Below, one piece after another: positions 11,676-13,716 of a stretch of DNA of 13,716 bases. The position numbers and the translations under genes were made by a program. Position 1 is the stretch's first letter; every line of letters begins with the position of its first letter. Source of the DNA: Blastococcus sp. (lineage in GTDB: Bacteria; Actinomycetota; Actinomycetes; Mycobacteriales; Geodermatophilaceae); NCBI GenBank assembly GCA_025963345.1, contig JAOPUS010000056.1:1-13716 (forward strand), written 5' to 3'. The notes under the pieces were generated by a model. That model did no database searches and had not been told where the DNA came from. It saw only the letters and a list, made by a program, of their open reading frames with translations.

Positions 11676-12848
11676 GTGAGTCCGCTGGTCGCCCTGGTGA
11701 TCGGCCTCCTCCTCGGCGGGGCGGTGGCCGCGACTGCCATCCTCCGATTCCGCCACGATCCCGGCGCCGGTCCGGACGCGGCCGCCGTCGCGCTGCCCGA
11801 GGCGGCCCTCGCCCGCCGGCTCCTGGACCTCATGGACCCGGCCGTGGTCCTCGTCGACGTCGACGACGCGGTGATCCTGGCCAACCCCGCCGCCCGGGCG
11901 ATGGGCATCGTGCGCGGCACCCGGCTCCTCGTCCCCGATCTGCTCATCCTGGCCCAGACCGTGCGCTCCGGTGGCAGCCGTCGTCTCGACGTCCGGCTGC
12001 CCGGCGACCTGGTCGGCGCCGGCCCGCGGCTGATGGGGGTGCACGGCGTCCGGCTGCACAGTGGCACCGCGCCGCCGCCCGGACCGGTCGCGCTCGTGCT
12101 GCAGGACATCACCGAGACCCGCCGCTCCGAGGCGGTCCGCCGGGACTTCGTCGCCAACGTCGGGCACGAGCTCAAGACGCCGGTCGGCGCACTGTCCCTG
12201 CTGGCCGAGGCGATCGAGCAGGCCGCCGACGACCCCGACGCCGTCCAGCGCTTCGCCGGCCGGATCGCCAAGGAGGCCGACCGGCTGAGCCGGCTCGTGC
12301 GCGAGCTCATCGACCTGTCCCGCCTGCAGGGCGGGGAGCCACTGCCCGAGCTCGTCCCCGTGGACGTCGACCGCGTCCTCGCCGAAGCCGTGGACCGGAC
12401 CCGCACCGCGGCCCGGGCCAAGAACGTCGAGATCGCCGTCGGGGGCGAGCACGGGCTCGCGGTGCGCGGGGTGGAGAGTCAGCTCGCCACCGCGGTGACC
12501 AACCTCCTGGCCAACGCCGTCGCGTACAGCTCGGGGGAGAACCGGATCGCGGTGGCCGCCCGCGCCCGGTCCGGGTTCGCCGAGATCGCCGTGACCGACA
12601 GCGGGATCGGGATCCCGCGCCAGGACCGCCAGCGGGTCTTCGAGCGGTTCTACCGGGTCGACCAGTCCCGGGCGAGCAGCACCGGGGGCACCGGCCTCGG
12701 CCTGGCCATCGTCAAGCACGTGGCCAGCAACCACGGTGGTGCGGTGTCGGTCTGGAGCGAGGAAGGCCTGGGCTCCACGTTCACGCTGCGGATCCCGCTG
12801 GACGCGGCCACAACGGTCGCCGCCGATGCTTCGAAGGGAAGTTCATGA
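11676..12848 (+). CDS. senX3: Phosphate-sensing sensor histidine kinase (SenX3/PhoR type)
   Basis: A 390-aa membrane-anchored kinase that should phosphorylate the adjacent RegX3 when phosphate is low. One hydrophobic segment (about 4-22) is followed by basic residues. A PAS-like region spans about 48-146. The dimerisation/H box FVANVGHELKTPVGAL (158-173) contains the phospho-acceptor H164; the residue before it is Gly where SHE is usual. The catalytic domain has NLLANAVAY (276-284, N box), DSGIGI (308-313, G1), ERFYRVD (323-329, F box) and TGGTGLGLAIVKHVA (336-350, G2). Length and layout match M. tuberculosis SenX3 (about 410 aa). No extracytoplasmic domain exists, which fits control through PhoU rather than an external ligand. 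GTG 11676 is supported by TAGCAT 6 nt upstream. The stop overlaps regX3 by ATGA. Confidence 0.93.
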   Translation: MSPLVALVIGLLLGGAVAATAILRFRHDPGAGPDAAAVALPEAALARRLLDLMDPAVVLVDVDDAVILANPAARAMGIVRGTRLLVPDLLILAQTVRSGGSRRLDVRLPGDLVGAGPRLMGVHGVRLHSGTAPPPGPVALVLQDITETRRSEAVRRDFVANVGHELKTPVGALSLLAEAIEQAADDPDAVQRFAGRIAKEADRLSRLVRELIDLSRLQGGEPLPELVPVDVDRVLAEAVDRTRTAARAKNVEIAVGGEHGLAVRGVESQLATAVTNLLANAVAYSSGENRIAVAARARSGFAEIAVTDSGIGIPRQDRQRVFERFYRVDQSRASSTGGTGLGLAIVKHVASNHGGAVSVWSEEGLGSTFTLRIPLDAATTVAADASKGSS

Positions 12849-13531
12849 CCCGTGTGCTGGTGGTGGAGGACGAGGAGTCCTTCTCCGACGCCTTGTCCTA
12901 CATGCTGCGTCGCGAGGGCTTCGAGGCCGTCGTGGCCGGTACCGGCCCGGACGCGCTCGCCGAGTTCGACCGGGGTGGTGTCGACATCGTCCTGCTCGAC
13001 CTGATGCTGCCCGGCCTGCCGGGCACCGAGGTCTGCCGGGCGCTCCGCAGCCGGAGCAACGTCCCGATCATCATGCTCACCGCGAAGGACGCCGAGATCG
13101 ACAAGGTCGTGGGCCTGGAACTCGGCGCCGACGACTACGTCACCAAGCCCTACTCCGCGCGGGAACTGGTCGCCCGCATCAGGGCCGTGCTTCGCCGCCG
13201 CGGTGATGCTGCGGAGACGCCCCCGGCCGTCGGGATCCTCGAGGCGGGGCCGGTCCGGATGGACGTCGAGCGGCACGTGGTGGCCGTGGACGGCGAACCG
13301 GTCGCCCTGCCGCTGAAGGAGTTCGACCTGCTCGAGTACCTGCTGCGCAACTCCGGCCGGGTGCTCACCCGCGGCCAGCTCATCGACCGCGTGTGGGGCG
13401 CGGACTACGTCGGCGACACCAAGACCCTCGACGTCCACGTCAAGCGACTGAGGGCCAAGGTCGAGCCGGACCCGGCGAACCCCAAGTACCTGCTGACGGT
13501 GCGCGGACTCGGCTACAAGCTCGAGGCCTGA
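12845..13531 (+). CDS. regX3: OmpR-family response regulator RegX3 (PhoP-like)
   Basis: A 228-aa transcription factor that binds PHO-box DNA when phosphorylated by SenX3. The receiver domain (about 3-118) has the acidic pair E8/D9, the phospho-acceptor D52 in LLDLMLPG, the switch T79 and the conserved K101 in TKPYSARELVARIRAVLRR. The winged-helix domain (about 128-228) has LPLKEFDLLEYLLRNSGRVL (155-174), RGQLIDRVWG (176-185), the recognition region TKTLDVHVKRLRAKVE (192-207) and the wing TVRGLGYKLE. Length is exactly typical. ATG 12845 overlaps the senX3 stop (ATGA), indicating translational coupling. It probably controls the divergent phoU and its own operon through the site at 11572-11604. 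The stop is 6 bp from the convergent DUF3072 gene. Confidence 0.95.
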   Translation: MTRVLVVEDEESFSDALSYMLRREGFEAVVAGTGPDALAEFDRGGVDIVLLDLMLPGLPGTEVCRALRSRSNVPIIMLTAKDAEIDKVVGLELGADDYVTKPYSARELVARIRAVLRRRGDAAETPPAVGILEAGPVRMDVERHVVAVDGEPVALPLKEFDLLEYLLRNSGRVLTRGQLIDRVWGADYVGDTKTLDVHVKRLRAKVEPDPANPKYLLTVRGLGYKLEA

Positions 13532-13537
13532 GCACCG

Positions 13538-13716
13538 TCAGCCCTGGCTCTCCTTCAGCTCGTCGATCTTCTTCGACGCCTCGGCCTTGGTGAGGTCCTC
13601 AGGGACCTCTTCCTGGGCGCCACGGGACAGGGTCTCGAGGTAGCTCTTCTGGGCCCCCGTGGCCGGCTCGTCACCGGTCACCCAGTCGGACGGGTCCTTC
13701 TCCGTGGTGGGGTCGG
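13538..13716 (-). CDS. DUF3072 domain protein, C-terminal part (5' end outside the window)
   Basis: The minus strand encodes at least 58 residues before a TGA at 13540-13538 and is open at the right edge. The fragment contains DPTTEKDPSDWVTGDEP, then TGAQKSYLETLSRGA and DLTKAEASKKIDELK, the pattern of the small actinobacterial DUF3072 family. The protein is hydrophilic, highly charged and cysteine-free, with no catalytic signature. The function of the family is unknown; the TKAEASKKI segment resembles a short helix also seen in SAP-like or DUF3072-type tails of small DNA-associated proteins, but that is only suggestive. It is convergent with regX3, with a 6-bp gap and no room for a separate terminator. 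Confidence 0.82.
   Translation of the reverse strand, partial: DPTTEKDPSDWVTGDEPATGAQKSYLETLSRGAQEEVPEDLTKAEASKKIDELKESQG

Overview
The window is high-GC DNA with the codon bias of an actinobacterium, and nearly every gene has long open shadow frames. A mycothiol gene (mshA), a SenX3/RegX3-type phosphate two-component system, a DUF222/13E12-type HNH protein under a mycobacterial-type SOS box, and a DUF3072 protein all point to Actinomycetota. Gene order and sequence style fit the Geodermatophilaceae or relatives (for example Blastococcus, Modestobacter, Geodermatophilus), but that family-level placement is inference. The core order murB - SDR(-) - mshA - YbjN-like - ... - gpm - senX3 - regX3 matches, as I recall it, the Mycobacterium tuberculosis segment Rv0482 to Rv0491. 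This is therefore mostly a conserved chromosomal neighbourhood with lineage-specific insertions.

Layout, left to right. (1) 1-1883, minus: a DUF222/HNH endonuclease-like protein cut by the window edge. Its GTG start lies inside a perfect LexA (SOS) box. (2) 1989-2852, minus: a class I methyltransferase-fold protein, divergent from (3) murB, 2887-3888, plus. (4) 3885-4670, minus: a short-chain dehydrogenase whose stop shares a CTAG with the murB stop. (5) 4762-8194, plus: a tight operon of mshA, a YbjN-fold gene and a DHA2-type MFS transporter, with 4-bp overlaps at both junctions. (6) 8322-9590, plus: a PLP-dependent alpha-oxoamine synthase with its own apparent promoter. (7) 9629-9928, plus: a small three-helix membrane protein. 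(8) 9952-10704, plus: phosphoglycerate mutase. (9) 10813-11472, minus: phoU, divergent from (10) 11676-13531, plus: senX3-regX3 (ATGA overlap). (11) 13538-13716, minus: the C-terminal end of a DUF3072 protein, cut by the edge.

How they work together: murB makes UDP-MurNAc for the cell wall. mshA commits inositol phosphate and UDP-GlcNAc to mycothiol, the actinobacterial thiol buffer. The YbjN-like protein and the MFS pump are translationally coupled to mshA. Gpm is glycolytic. PhoU, SenX3 and RegX3 form the phosphate-sensing module, and the phoU/senX3 intergenic region holds two PHO-box units (GTTCACC) exactly 22 nt apart, which supports phosphate autoregulation.

Several promoters share one architecture: a TANNNT -10 hexamer 6-8 nt ahead of the start codon, which predicts leaderless or near-leaderless mRNAs (murB, senX3, the HNH gene, the small membrane protein). 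I found no tRNA, rRNA, CRISPR array, insertion sequence or prophage. No clearly new multi-gene system is present. The best leads are the SOS box that contains a start codon, the MFS pump coupled to mshA, the SPT-like oxoamine synthase inserted before gpm, and a pair of DnaA-box-like repeats.
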